From Desulfitibacter alkalitolerans DSM 16504 (GTDB lineage: Bacteria > Bacillota > DSM-16504 > Desulfitibacterales > Desulfitibacteraceae): a DNA stretch of 64,000 nt. Position numbers and translations under genes: made by a program. Below, piece by piece: positions 45,749-54,156 of the stretch (the stretch's first letter is position 1; the number at the start of each line of letters is the position of its first letter). The notes below the pieces were generated by a model. That model worked only from the letters and a program-made list of their open reading frames with translations. It was not told the DNA's origin and searched no databases. The stretch is taken from the NCBI RefSeq assembly GCF_000620305.1, contig NZ_KK211101.1:62001-126000 (forward strand), written 5' to 3'.

Positions 45749-46137
45749 AAGAATGCCACCTTTTAAATTGTATACAAATATTCTTCCATAACTTTACCAT
45801 GAAATCACTTCTTCTGCCACTACTGCTTTATGTATACTAGAAAAGCAAGTTATAGGCAAGACATTTTAACTTATGGGAGGTATAACCACAGGTTGAAGAA
45901 TATCTAATTTTAATTATTGAACAAATACCCAGGTGTATAACAAAAAATTATCATTAGTTAATAAATTATAAGGTTCACAGGCTTATAAAAGCCATGTGAA
46001 CTTTTATTTTTCTATAATATGGGAGATTTAAATTCTAAACTCTTACATACATATATTATTAATCCCACAATTATTAATTGCCTGGGTCAGGGTGACCTCT
46101 AATAAGGTTTAACTAAAAAGGGGAGGTTGAAAAAAGT
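45749..46137. other. Intergenic region upstream of prkA with an orphan terminator
   Basis: No protein gene of credible size is present. A TATACT box at about 45834-45839 and a strong hairpin with T-rich tail at 45970-46012 bracket about 130 bases, which could be a small transcript or leader. A GGGAGGTATAAC segment near 45878 looks like a ribosome binding site but leads only to a five-codon frame. A second stretch (46020-46120) leads to the prkA binding site GGGGAGG. Confidence 0.5.
45970..46012 (+). terminator. Orphan terminator upstream of prkA
   Basis: AGGTTCACAGGCTT and AAGCCATGTGAACTT pair with one mismatch across a 4-base loop, followed by TTATTTTTC. No protein gene precedes it on this strand. 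Confidence 0.7.
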
Positions 46138-48060
46138 ATGGTAGAGTTTTCAGAGATAATTAAGAAGAGCAGGGAAGAGAGAAGAAAGGATAAATTTAAA
46201 GGTACTTTTTTAGACTATCTTGAGATATTAAAAGAGGATCCATCTATATGTAAGCTAGCCCATAAAAGAATGTATGACATTATCATGAGCAAAGAGGTAG
46301 AGGTGATTAATACCAATGAAAATCCAAGATTAAGAAGAATTTATGGAAATACAGTTATTAAAAAATACAATATATTCAAAGCTGATTTTTTTGGTATAGA
46401 TAAAACTCTAATGGAAATAGTTAAGTATTTTCATTCAGCAGCCATGGAAGGAGAGGAATCTCGTCAGGTTTTGTATCTTGTAGGTCCTGTAGGTGCTGGA
46501 AAATCATCCTTAATGGAAGCCTTTAAAAAAGCTCTGGAAATGAGTGAGCCTATATATGCAATAAAGGGCTGTCCCATTAGAGAAGAACCACTCCATCTTC
46601 TTCCTAGACATTTAAGAGAGAAGTTTGAAGAACTTTTAGGTATAAGAATTGAAGGAGATTTATGTCCTGTCTGCAGGTATAGGTTAATAACTGACTATAA
46701 TGGGGAATTTGAAAGATTTCCTGTGGAGACAGTAGAATTCAGCATACGTGGCCGTAAAGGCATTGGGGTAGTGCCGCCGGTTGATCCCAATAATCAAGAT
46801 ACTTCGGTGCTCATTGGATCTGTGGATATTTCAAAGCTAGATCTATACCCAGAGGATGATCCCAGGGTCATGTCCCTGAATGGTGCTTTTAATGTAGGAA
46901 ATAGAGGAATTGTTGAGTTTATTGAAGTTTTTAAAAATGAGATTGAATATTTGCATGCAATGATTACGGCTACTCAGGAAAAGAGCATTCCATCTCCAGG
47001 AAAGGGTTCCATGATTTATTTTGATGGTATAATTCTAGCCCACTCTAATGAGGCAGAGTGGAATAAATTTAAGGCAGATCATACCAATGAAGCAATACTG
47101 GATAGGATTGTGAAAATAGAGGTTCCCTATTGCCTTGAGCTTGCTGAAGAAATAAAGATTTACAAAAAGATTATTAAAAAAAGCAGATTTAGTGCCCACA
47201 TTGCACCCCATACCATTGAAGCCGCTTCCATGTTTGCCATATTAACAAGACTTGCTCCTTCGGCAAAGGTGGACCCCCTTACAAAGCTCAAAATATATAA
47301 TGGAGAAGAGATTGTAGAAAAGGGCAGCACCAAGAAAGTGGATATTATGGAGTTAAGAGAAGAAGCACCTAGGGAGGGAATGGCTGGCATATCTACAAGA
47401 TTTATAATGAAAGCTTTGGATATTGCCATGACAGAATCGGAGCATAACTGTATTAATCCCATAGGTGTTCTTGAAGTATTGATAAAATCTGTAAAGAATC
47501 TAGCTATACGAGATGATGACAAGAAAAAATATTTGAACTTTCTACAGGATACAATTAAAAAAGAGTATCATAAGATACTTGAAAAGGAAGTTACTAAAGC
47601 CTTTATACATGGCTATAGAGAGCAGGCCGAGGATTTATTTAATAATTATTTGGACCATGCAGAAGCATATGTAAACAAAACTAAAATTAAAGACAAGAGC
47701 ACCGGGGAAGAACTGCAGCCAGATGAGAAATTTTTAAGGTCCATTGAAGAGCAAATAAATATACCTGATAGTGCAGCAAAGGGCTTTAGACAGGATGTTA
47801 CCACCTATATGTTTTATGTTATGAGAAGTGGCGGGAAAATAGATTATGCCAGCTATGAGCCTTTAAAAGAGGCTATTGAATCTAAATTAACAGTATCAGT
47901 TAAAGAATTGAGCAGAGTTATAACCCGCAGCAAGGTACGTGACGAGGAGCAAAATCAAAAATATAATGCCATGGTTGAAGAAATGAAAAGAAATGGTTAT
48001 TGTGACCATTGCTGCAACGTTATCCTAAAATATGCTGCAAACAACCTGTGGAAGGATTAA
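46138..48060 (+). CDS. prkA: PrkA-family serine protein kinase / AAA+ protein
   Basis: A 640-residue PrkA. The AAA+ domain has Walker A GPVGAGKSS (about 116-124), and the family segments EEPLHLLP, GDLCPVCRY and GSMIYFDGIILAHSNEAEW follow. The C-terminal PrkA domain ends with YCDHCCN and a hydrophobic tail. In Bacillus prkA is a sporulation gene under sigma-E, and homologues (YeaG in E. coli) act in stress adaptation; kinase or protease activity has been proposed. GGGGAGG precedes the ATG. It leads the conserved triad prkA-yhbH-spoVR, here in one operon-like run (gaps of 26 and 8 bases). Confidence 0.95.
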   Translation: MVEFSEIIKKSREERRKDKFKGTFLDYLEILKEDPSICKLAHKRMYDIIMSKEVEVINTNENPRLRRIYGNTVIKKYNIFKADFFGIDKTLMEIVKYFHSAAMEGEESRQVLYLVGPVGAGKSSLMEAFKKALEMSEPIYAIKGCPIREEPLHLLPRHLREKFEELLGIRIEGDLCPVCRYRLITDYNGEFERFPVETVEFSIRGRKGIGVVPPVDPNNQDTSVLIGSVDISKLDLYPEDDPRVMSLNGAFNVGNRGIVEFIEVFKNEIEYLHAMITATQEKSIPSPGKGSMIYFDGIILAHSNEAEWNKFKADHTNEAILDRIVKIEVPYCLELAEEIKIYKKIIKKSRFSAHIAPHTIEAASMFAILTRLAPSAKVDPLTKLKIYNGEEIVEKGSTKKVDIMELREEAPREGMAGISTRFIMKALDIAMTESEHNCINPIGVLEVLIKSVKNLAIRDDDKKKYLNFLQDTIKKEYHKILEKEVTKAFIHGYREQAEDLFNNYLDHAEAYVNKTKIKDKSTGEELQPDEKFLRSIEEQINIPDSAAKGFRQDVTTYMFYVMRSGGKIDYASYEPLKEAIESKLTVSVKELSRVITRSKVRDEEQNQKYNAMVEEMKRNGYCDHCCNVILKYAANNLWKD

Positions 48061-48086
48061 TCAGCTGAATTGGGGGGAGGGAAAAG

Positions 48087-49271
48087 GTGACTATATTTAG
48101 GGAGTTTGACAGTAGTGGACGTGATCGGTCTGCAGAGGATAGACGACGCCACAGACAGCTGGTGGAGGACTCTATTAAGAAAAATATAGGCAATATTATT
48201 GCGGAAGAGAGTATTATTGGTCAGAGTAAAGATAAGAAAATAAAAATTCCCATTAAAGGAATCAAGGAATACAAATTTGTATATGGAAAAAACAAGCCCG
48301 GGGTTGGTTCTGGGGATGGCAGCGAAAAAAGGGGAGATATAGTTGGGCGGGAAGAAATAGAAAATGGAGGTTCAGGTAAGGATCAGGCGGGCAATGTTGA
48401 AGGTGAAGATGTATTTGAAACTGAGGTAACTATTGAAGAATTAATTAATTATCTTTTTGAAGATCTAAATCTCCCTAATCTTCAGCGAAAGAGATTTAAT
48501 GAGATTGAGGTTGAGAAAAGTTTTAAGAAGCTGGGTTACCAAAGAAAAGGTATCAGGCCACGCCTGGCAAAAAAGAAATCAGTAATGGAAAAGATTAAAA
48601 GAGAGAAATCCTTTCAAAGGATAAAAAAAGAGGACCCAGAGCTATTTGAACAAAATCCCCCAAATGAAAGATTTCCCTTCAAAGAAGATGATTTAAGGTT
48701 CTTTCGTATAAGACAGGATGTAAGGAGAGAAACAAATGCTGTAGTAATATGCATAATGGACACCTCAGGTTCAATGACAATGACAAAAAAATATCTTGCC
48801 AGGAGTTTTTACTTCCTGCTATATCAATTTGTAAGACTGAAGTATGTTAATGTTGAAATAGTCTTTATTGCTCATACAACTACAGCTAAAGAGGTAAATG
48901 AGGAGGAATTCTTTCATAGAATGGAGTCTGGCGGTACCTTTATAAGCAGTGGATATGAAAAGGCCCTTGAAATCATTGAGCAGAGGTATAATCCAGAAGT
49001 ATGGAACATATATGCTTTCCACTGCAGTGATGGAGACAACTGGGGTGAGGATAATCAAAAGGCAATTGAAGCTGCTCAAAAGCTCTGCGATAAATGCAAT
49101 CTCTTTGGATATGGTCAGATTATGACAGGATACTTTTTCAGCTCAATTAAAGCCGTCTTGGCTTCAAAGGTAATCAGTCCAAACTTTGCAATCGTAACTA
49201 TTTCTAAAAAGGAGGATATTGTTCCAGCTCTTAAACAGCTTTTAGAAAAGGAAAGAGAGCTTCTGGAATAA
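48087..49271 (+). CDS. yhbH: YhbH-family protein (DUF444, von Willebrand A-like)
   Basis: A 394-residue DUF444 protein. The N-terminus is the family's FREFDSSGRDRSAEDRRRHRQLVEDSI block, followed by a basic, low-complexity linker (about 75-125). The vWA-like domain (about 215-390) has the MIDAS-like motif ICIMDTSGSMT and later HCSDGDNWGEDN. It is the equivalent of E. coli YeaH and acts with PrkA and SpoVR; its biochemical role is unknown. The GTG start lies five bases after GGGAGGG. Confidence 0.95.
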   Translation: MTIFREFDSSGRDRSAEDRRRHRQLVEDSIKKNIGNIIAEESIIGQSKDKKIKIPIKGIKEYKFVYGKNKPGVGSGDGSEKRGDIVGREEIENGGSGKDQAGNVEGEDVFETEVTIEELINYLFEDLNLPNLQRKRFNEIEVEKSFKKLGYQRKGIRPRLAKKKSVMEKIKREKSFQRIKKEDPELFEQNPPNERFPFKEDDLRFFRIRQDVRRETNAVVICIMDTSGSMTMTKKYLARSFYFLLYQFVRLKYVNVEIVFIAHTTTAKEVNEEEFFHRMESGGTFISSGYEKALEIIEQRYNPEVWNIYAFHCSDGDNWGEDNQKAIEAAQKLCDKCNLFGYGQIMTGYFFSSIKAVLASKVISPNFAIVTISKKEDIVPALKQLLEKERELLE

Positions 49272-49279
49272 TAATTGCC

Positions 49280-50659
49280 ATGGAATATACAATTGAAGAA
49301 TTGGAAATGTGGGATGAAAGAATAAGGAGAGTAGTTTACCAGGAGGGATTAGACTGTTATCCCCAGGAATTTGAGATATGCAGCTATGAAGATATGCTGA
49401 GCTATGAGGCTTATATTGGAATGCCTTCCCATTACCCTCACTGGAGTTATGGAAAGGCCTATGAACGAAGAAAGACTTTTTACAGGTATAATTTGCAGGG
49501 CCTGCCTTATGAAATGGTGATAAATTCCAACCCGTGTATTGCGTACTTGATGCGGGATAATACCCTTCTTCTGCAAATTTTTACAGTTGCCCATGTATAT
49601 GGACACAATGATTTCTTTAAAAACAACAACCTATTTGCGCTGGGAACAAGAGCACATAATATAATACAAAAATTTAAAAACCATGCCGACAGAATTAGAG
49701 GCTACATTAGAGATCCCAGCATAGGTTATCAACGGGTAGAAAGAATTTTAGATGCAGCACATGCAATAAGGTTTCAGACAAAAAGGGTAATAGGAGAAAA
49801 AAGGCTTTCAGAGGATGAACAGAAAAAGAGAATCCTGGATAATTACTATTTACAAACAACAAGGGAAGGTCCGTTAGATGATAAGAAGGAGCTCCCTTTC
49901 CCTGATTTAAGCAAAGTACCTTTAGAGCCTACAGAGTGCCTCCTGGGATTTTTAGTTGAACATGGGAAGCTAGAGGATTGGGAAAAGGACATAATGCAGA
50001 TAGTTATTGATGAAACAGAATATTTTATTCCTCAGATTGAAACAAAAATCATGAATGAGGGCTGGGCAAGTTATTGGCACTATAAAATACTAAATCAACT
50101 TGGGCTTCCCGATCACCTGCACCTTGAATTTTTAAGCAGGCATAACCAGGTTATAAGGCCGCTACAGGGTGCAATAAACCCCTATTATATGGGTTTTAAA
50201 ATTTTCTTAGACCTTGAAGAAAAGCATGGAAAACAAAAGATATTTGAAGTTCGAAAATTAGATAGGGACCAATCATTTATTCGCAGATACCTTACAGAAG
50301 AACTATGCAGAGAAATGAATCTCTATCAATTTAAAAAAAGGGGAGTAAACTATGTTGTAGAGGAGGTTGCTGACGAAAGGGGCTGGAAGGAAATAAGGGA
50401 CACCATTGCCAATGATGCCGGCATGGGCTTTTTCCCAAGTATAAAAGTCATGGAAGTTGATAATAAAGATAATTCTCTAATGCTGCTCCATGAATATGAC
50501 GGCAGGGAGCTTGAATTAACTTATGCACAGGAAACCTTAAAGTACCTTGTCACTTTATGGGGCGGAAAGGTAAAATTAAAAACGGTAATGAATACACTTA
50601 ACAAAACAATTATCTGTGACGGGGACAAAAAAGTTACAATAAATAACGAACAGATATAA
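49280..50659 (+). CDS. spoVR: SpoVR family protein
   Basis: A 459-residue SpoVR homologue with the typical HxxG-like blocks: MPSHYPHWSYGKAYERRKTFYRY, YLMRDNTLLLQIFTVAHVYGHNDFFKNN, and NEGWASYWHYKILNQL. In Bacillus spoVR is needed for normal spore cortex formation. It is the last gene of the triad, eight bases after yhbH. It starts at an ATG without a strong binding site, so translation is probably coupled. Two hairpins follow. Confidence 0.95.
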   Translation: MEYTIEELEMWDERIRRVVYQEGLDCYPQEFEICSYEDMLSYEAYIGMPSHYPHWSYGKAYERRKTFYRYNLQGLPYEMVINSNPCIAYLMRDNTLLLQIFTVAHVYGHNDFFKNNNLFALGTRAHNIIQKFKNHADRIRGYIRDPSIGYQRVERILDAAHAIRFQTKRVIGEKRLSEDEQKKRILDNYYLQTTREGPLDDKKELPFPDLSKVPLEPTECLLGFLVEHGKLEDWEKDIMQIVIDETEYFIPQIETKIMNEGWASYWHYKILNQLGLPDHLHLEFLSRHNQVIRPLQGAINPYYMGFKIFLDLEEKHGKQKIFEVRKLDRDQSFIRRYLTEELCREMNLYQFKKRGVNYVVEEVADERGWKEIRDTIANDAGMGFFPSIKVMEVDNKDNSLMLLHEYDGRELELTYAQETLKYLVTLWGGKVKLKTVMNTLNKTIICDGDKKVTINNEQI

Positions 50660-50687
50660 AGCAGGCCGATGCCCTGCTTTATATCTG
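50651..50687 (+). terminator. Hairpin after spoVR
   Basis: Perfect 15-base arms CAGATATAAAGCAGG and CCTGCTTTATATCTG around CCGATGC. The spoVR stop codon lies in the left arm. There is no clean T-run, so it may protect the mRNA end as well as stop transcription. Confidence 0.7.
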
Positions 50688-50714
50688 GAAAATCAAGCCA
50701 ACCTGAACAAAAAA

Positions 50715-50748
50715 ACTGTAGGCCGCTTAAATGTGAGCGGCCTACAGT
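50715..50748 (-). terminator. Terminator of the minus-strand amidase-like gene
   Basis: Perfect 13-base arms ACTGTAGGCCGCT and AGCGGCCTACAGT with an 8-base loop, followed on the minus strand by TTTTTTTG. Confidence 0.9.
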
Positions 50749-50767
50749 TGGAACGTTGTAATTGTAA

Positions 50768-51973
50768 TTATTTTTCTTGTGCCGTATTCAAACCCTTTAA
50801 GTTTTCTATTATATCCTGACAAGATGTTTGTGCAGGTGGTACTTCTATTTTTTGTATATTTGCTGATTTAGGTGTGGGGTGATGCTTTATATTGTGCCTG
50901 GTTAAGGTCGCTGGATTTAAATATGATGGCACTGTTATACTATTACTAGTACCCTTTTGAGGTCTTCGAAATTGGTAAATAGGTCCACCTTCAGGTATTT
51001 TAATTGGATACGCAAGCTTACTATACAACATTGATTTATCCTTTTCCTTTTGGGCACTTATTGGAAAGTAGATTTTCTTTGATCTAACCCTTTTATTATT
51101 TTTTTTCTTTGCTTTTGTTTTGGGCATTGTTTCATTGGTATTAATAATTTCATTTTCATTGACTTCCTTAATTCTCTTCAGTTCATCCTCAGTTTCCCTG
51201 TAGCACTTTTTTAGAGAATTTAATTCACTTTCTTGATGTTTTAGTTTTTCCAAAAGCTCATTTAATTGAATAGCCTGTTCCTCATTTTTTATTTTTGTTT
51301 CAAAATCAATTGTCTCTTTGGATTTTTCAATAAAGTTAAGAGCAATTTTAATTTCTTCACTAGATGGTTTTTCACCTAATTCTTCAATAATACTTTTAAC
51401 TAAACTGGATTTAAGAATGCTTAAAGTTTTACTGGAAATATTTGGAATTCCTGCTTCTAAAACCATTGTTGGTAAAGGATTACCCCATAAATAGTTCCAA
51501 TACCTATTTGCAGCAATCTTCTCCCAAAAGCTTGCCACCTTATAATTCAAGGAACTTTCCGAAAGGCTTAAATACTTAAGTAATTTCTTTGTTATTGAAA
51601 GACTAGTTCTGTCGTTAACGAAAGGTAAATAAATAGTTAAATCCGGGATGTTCTCTTCAACTGAAAAAGATAATAGAATTTGAGCATCTAAGTACCTAAT
51701 GGTTTGTTTAGTTGCATTACCATTATCAATAATGACTGCAGCTCCCTCAAGTGAAAGAGTGCTTTCTATAGATTGAATTTCTTTTTTCAATTTTTCATCA
51801 TTGCTAATAATATTAACTATTATGGTCTTATCATATAGTGCAGGGAACATAACTATATTTTCTTCGTTTAATATATACTTAATATTCTTTGAGTTGCAGG
51901 AAGCTAACAGTAACTGCTTGTGACTTTCTTCAAATTCCAGTAATACTTTATTGTTCCAAATAACCTTCCCCAT
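50768..51973 (-). CDS. Unknown 401-residue protein, possibly amidase_3-related, with a basic C-terminal tail
   Basis: No family was recognised with certainty. The N-terminal half (about residues 75-195) has a faint resemblance to N-acetylmuramoyl-L-alanine amidase domains: LLSFSVEE where SLSIHxNS would be expected, a helix-rich stretch, and PTMVLEAGIPNIS, similar to PAVLVELGFISN. The catalytic zinc-binding His and Glu are not all in place, so an inactive relative is possible. A coiled coil follows (about 215-270), then a very basic segment (KTKAKKKNNKRVRSKK) and a proline-rich tail. There is no signal peptide. GGAAGGTTATTTG-like sequence lies at the start. A role in spore or cell-wall assembly is a guess. 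Confidence 0.6.
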   Translation of the reverse strand: MGKVIWNNKVLLEFEESHKQLLLASCNSKNIKYILNEENIVMFPALYDKTIIVNIISNDEKLKKEIQSIESTLSLEGAAVIIDNGNATKQTIRYLDAQILLSFSVEENIPDLTIYLPFVNDRTSLSITKKLLKYLSLSESSLNYKVASFWEKIAANRYWNYLWGNPLPTMVLEAGIPNISSKTLSILKSSLVKSIIEELGEKPSSEEIKIALNFIEKSKETIDFETKIKNEEQAIQLNELLEKLKHQESELNSLKKCYRETEDELKRIKEVNENEIINTNETMPKTKAKKKNNKRVRSKKIYFPISAQKEKDKSMLYSKLAYPIKIPEGGPIYQFRRPQKGTSNSITVPSYLNPATLTRHNIKHHPTPKSANIQKIEVPPAQTSCQDIIENLKGLNTAQEK

Positions 51974-52078
51974 GACTTTCCCACCTTAATAAATTTTGGT
52001 ATATCTTATGCAATTGTTAGGAAACTGTGTTATATAAAGGCACATTTTTTACTTGCTATTAATATGTCAATATATAGT

Positions 52079-52118
52079 AAAGGGAGCTGTTTTTCTTTCC
52101 AAACAGCTCCCTTTTTTT
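52079..52118. terminator. Bidirectional terminator-like hairpin
   Basis: AAAGGGAGCTGTTT and AAACAGCTCCCTTT arms around TTCTTTCC, followed by T residues on the plus strand. It lies just after the end of the CAP-domain gene on the minus strand and probably serves that gene. Confidence 0.7.
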
Positions 52119-52123
52119 AAACT

Positions 52124-52858
52124 TTACCTTTCAGCAATGTACAGCTGGGTTACAACTATTCCATACCTATCACTTGATATTCCAATACCTAAATGAGTAA
52201 AGGTGGGACTTAAAATGTTTTTTTTGTGTCCTTCACTAGCCATTAGTAATATATGAGCCTTATTCACATCTCTAGCCTTAGCAAGGTTTTCTCCTACCTG
52301 CCTAAAGGGTATTCCTGCATTATATACCATTTGGTAAAAGGAACCATATGTAGGTGAGGTATGAGCAAAATAATTATTGTTGACCATGTCTTGGCTTTTT
52401 AACCTGGCCAACCTTACAAGTTCTGTGTGTAGTATCAAGGGTTTTAAACCCCGTTCCTTTCTCTCATTATTGATTAATTCTAACATTAAATTCTCTTGAC
52501 TTGTAAGTCCTGCATAATTACTATCTGGCTGTGGAGCTGGTTGGGCCGGAGTAATTGGATTTGTATTACTTCCAGTTATATTGCTGGTATTATTTGTTTG
52601 TCCTAATGAATTACCCCGTAAACTCCGAATTAAATCTGCAGTAGTTTGATTTTTAGGAGGAGAAGAAACCTGAGTATCATGGGATGGCTGTGGTTGTTCA
52701 GTGGTAGTTTTGGGTACAGAAGGATCTGCAGTACTCTGCTGGTTATTCTCTTGGAGCAGCTTCTGTAATCCCCATGATGCATAAGCTGCTGTGGGGGCTT
52801 GCATGAGTAAACCAACTAAAAGGACCATTGAAAAAACTTTTTTTAATGTAATATACAC
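52124..52858 (-). CDS. Secreted CAP/SCP-domain protein (YkwD-like)
   Basis: A 244-residue exported protein. A signal peptide (KKVFSMVLLVGLLMQAPTAAYA) is followed by a low-complexity linker rich in Gln, Thr, Ser and Asn (about 30-120) and a C-terminal CAP domain with LINNERKERGLKPLI, ARLKSQDMVNNNYFAHTSP, GENLAKARD and SEGHKKNILSPTFTHLGIGI, including the conserved His and Glu pairs. YkwD-like proteins are secreted or spore-associated in Firmicutes. The GTG start at 52858 follows AGGAGGT; a longer frame to 52924 has no binding site. Confidence 0.88.
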   Translation of the reverse strand: MYITLKKVFSMVLLVGLLMQAPTAAYASWGLQKLLQENNQQSTADPSVPKTTTEQPQPSHDTQVSSPPKNQTTADLIRSLRGNSLGQTNNTSNITGSNTNPITPAQPAPQPDSNYAGLTSQENLMLELINNERKERGLKPLILHTELVRLARLKSQDMVNNNYFAHTSPTYGSFYQMVYNAGIPFRQVGENLAKARDVNKAHILLMASEGHKKNILSPTFTHLGIGISSDRYGIVVTQLYIAER

Positions 52859-53135
52859 TTTGTTACCTCCTGACATATAATAGCATTTAAGCATATTAAT
52901 ATTATATTTGGGAGAAAGAAACAAGACAAATATTCAACTCATCATATTTAGAGATAATAGTATAATAATCTTCATATTAAAGAAATATTCTTCAAAATAT
53001 ACATTATCTGAAGGGCATGTATTAATTTTCCACCTTGGAACCTTTCTTTATGATTAATAATATACTAGATTATCAATCAAGTACCTCAACACTTAAAGAC
53101 CATTTATGGAAAATGATATGGAGAGGTGAAAAGAT

Positions 53136-53408
53136 TTGAAGCCCAAAGTAAGAATGTATATTGACGCTAGGAATGAAAAACTAAATTATGATAATGCTAA
53201 ACAGGTTTGCTATTTCATTAAGGGAGCAAATAAAGATGAAGTAAAGAAAAAAATATATGAAAGCATTGGTTTTAATGTTCTAAAAATTGAGGTTGTGCCA
53301 GCTAACGAAAAAGTAATAATAACCTACTATGAACATCTAATTACACCAACATATATTGACTATAGGTTTCATTTAAGGGGCTTGGATTATAAAAGAGACG
53401 GCGGCTGA
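53136..53408 (+). CDS. HMA-like small protein 1 (cysteine-poor)
   Basis: A 90-residue soluble protein with a predicted beta-alpha-beta-beta-alpha-beta layout like heavy-metal-associated domains (EVKKKIYESIGFNVLKIEVV, then KVIITYYEHLITPTYIDYRF, ending GLDYKR). It has one Cys and no CxxC metal motif. It starts at a TTG preceded by GAGAGGTG. The C-terminal half aligns with the next two genes, so the three are paralogues. Function unknown. Confidence 0.7.
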   Translation: MKPKVRMYIDARNEKLNYDNAKQVCYFIKGANKDEVKKKIYESIGFNVLKIEVVPANEKVIITYYEHLITPTYIDYRFHLRGLDYKRDGG

Positions 53409-53447
53409 AAATAAATTACCTAAGCAGTTGCTTAAGGGGGAATTTGG

Positions 53448-53747
53448 GTGTCCATGTATAAAAAAGTTAAGGAATTTCAAAATTCTACTACGGCAGCCAT
53501 TAGATTGGTTACTGCAGAAACCATAACATTATATGGTTCTCAAGTCATTAAACGACAATTAATGAAGCAGGAGGGCATTAAGGACGTAGAAATATTTCCA
53601 AACAAAAAATCAATCTATGTTAAGTATTATCCTACTATAATAGATTCTAGCAGCATTATCCATGCGATTCTTGGCTTAGGATACAAATTAGACCTTGGTA
53701 TCAAAAAAGGCAAACCAGAACCAGAAGTAAAGGGCAAGGGTGGATGA
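53448..53747 (+). CDS. HMA-like small protein 2 (no cysteine)
   Basis: A 99-residue paralogue. RLVTAETITLYGSQVIKRQL, IKDVEIFPNKKSIYVKYYPTII and IIHAILGLGYKLDLG give the same fold pattern as the flanking genes, without cysteine and therefore without the usual metal site. The tail is rich in Gly, Lys and Pro. The GTG start follows AAGGGGG. It lies 39 bases after the first copy. Confidence 0.7.
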   Translation: MSMYKKVKEFQNSTTAAIRLVTAETITLYGSQVIKRQLMKQEGIKDVEIFPNKKSIYVKYYPTIIDSSSIIHAILGLGYKLDLGIKKGKPEPEVKGKGG

Positions 53748-53812
53748 TGTACTAACAAAAGATAACAGGCAGTTAGCCTGTATAAGCAAAATTGTTTAAG
53801 GGGGTTTACACA

Positions 53813-54091
53813 TTGAGCTGGTATGATAAAAAGCTTGAAAAATCAGCAAATCTAAATTTTTCTCAAGATAACAATAGTGTAATAACTTTTAATATGATTA
53901 TTACCAATCTTAATACAATAGAAGATTATGAGAGAATTAACAAAGTATTAAGAACCATTAATGGGGTCGAGGGGATTGGAACTTATAACCAAAAGAAACT
54001 ATCAATAATGTATAATCAATATTTAACAAGTATTGAACATATTGTTTATAAGTTATCACAAATAGGTTATAGGTACGTTAACCGCTTCTGA
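53813..54091 (+). CDS. HMA-like small protein 3 (no cysteine)
   Basis: A 92-residue paralogue with VITFNMIITNLNTIEDYERI, VLRTINGVEGIGTY, KKLSIMYNQYLTSIEHIVYK and the end IGYRYVNRF. It again lacks cysteine. A TTG start at 53813 follows AAGGGGG; the frame extends seven codons upstream without support. The first half is longer and more acidic than in copies 1 and 2. A weak terminator follows. Confidence 0.7.
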   Translation: MSWYDKKLEKSANLNFSQDNNSVITFNMIITNLNTIEDYERINKVLRTINGVEGIGTYNQKKLSIMYNQYLTSIEHIVYKLSQIGYRYVNRF

Positions 54092-54129
54092 AAAAAGTGT
54101 TAAGGCCAGTCTGGCTTATAAGGTAAAAC

Positions 54130-54156
54130 TCCTTGCTCATAGTAAGGATTTTTTAA
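54130..54156. terminator. Weak terminator between convergent genes
   Basis: TCCTT and AAGGA arms around GCTCATAGT, followed by six T residues. It overlaps the end of the convergent minus-strand gene. Confidence 0.5.
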
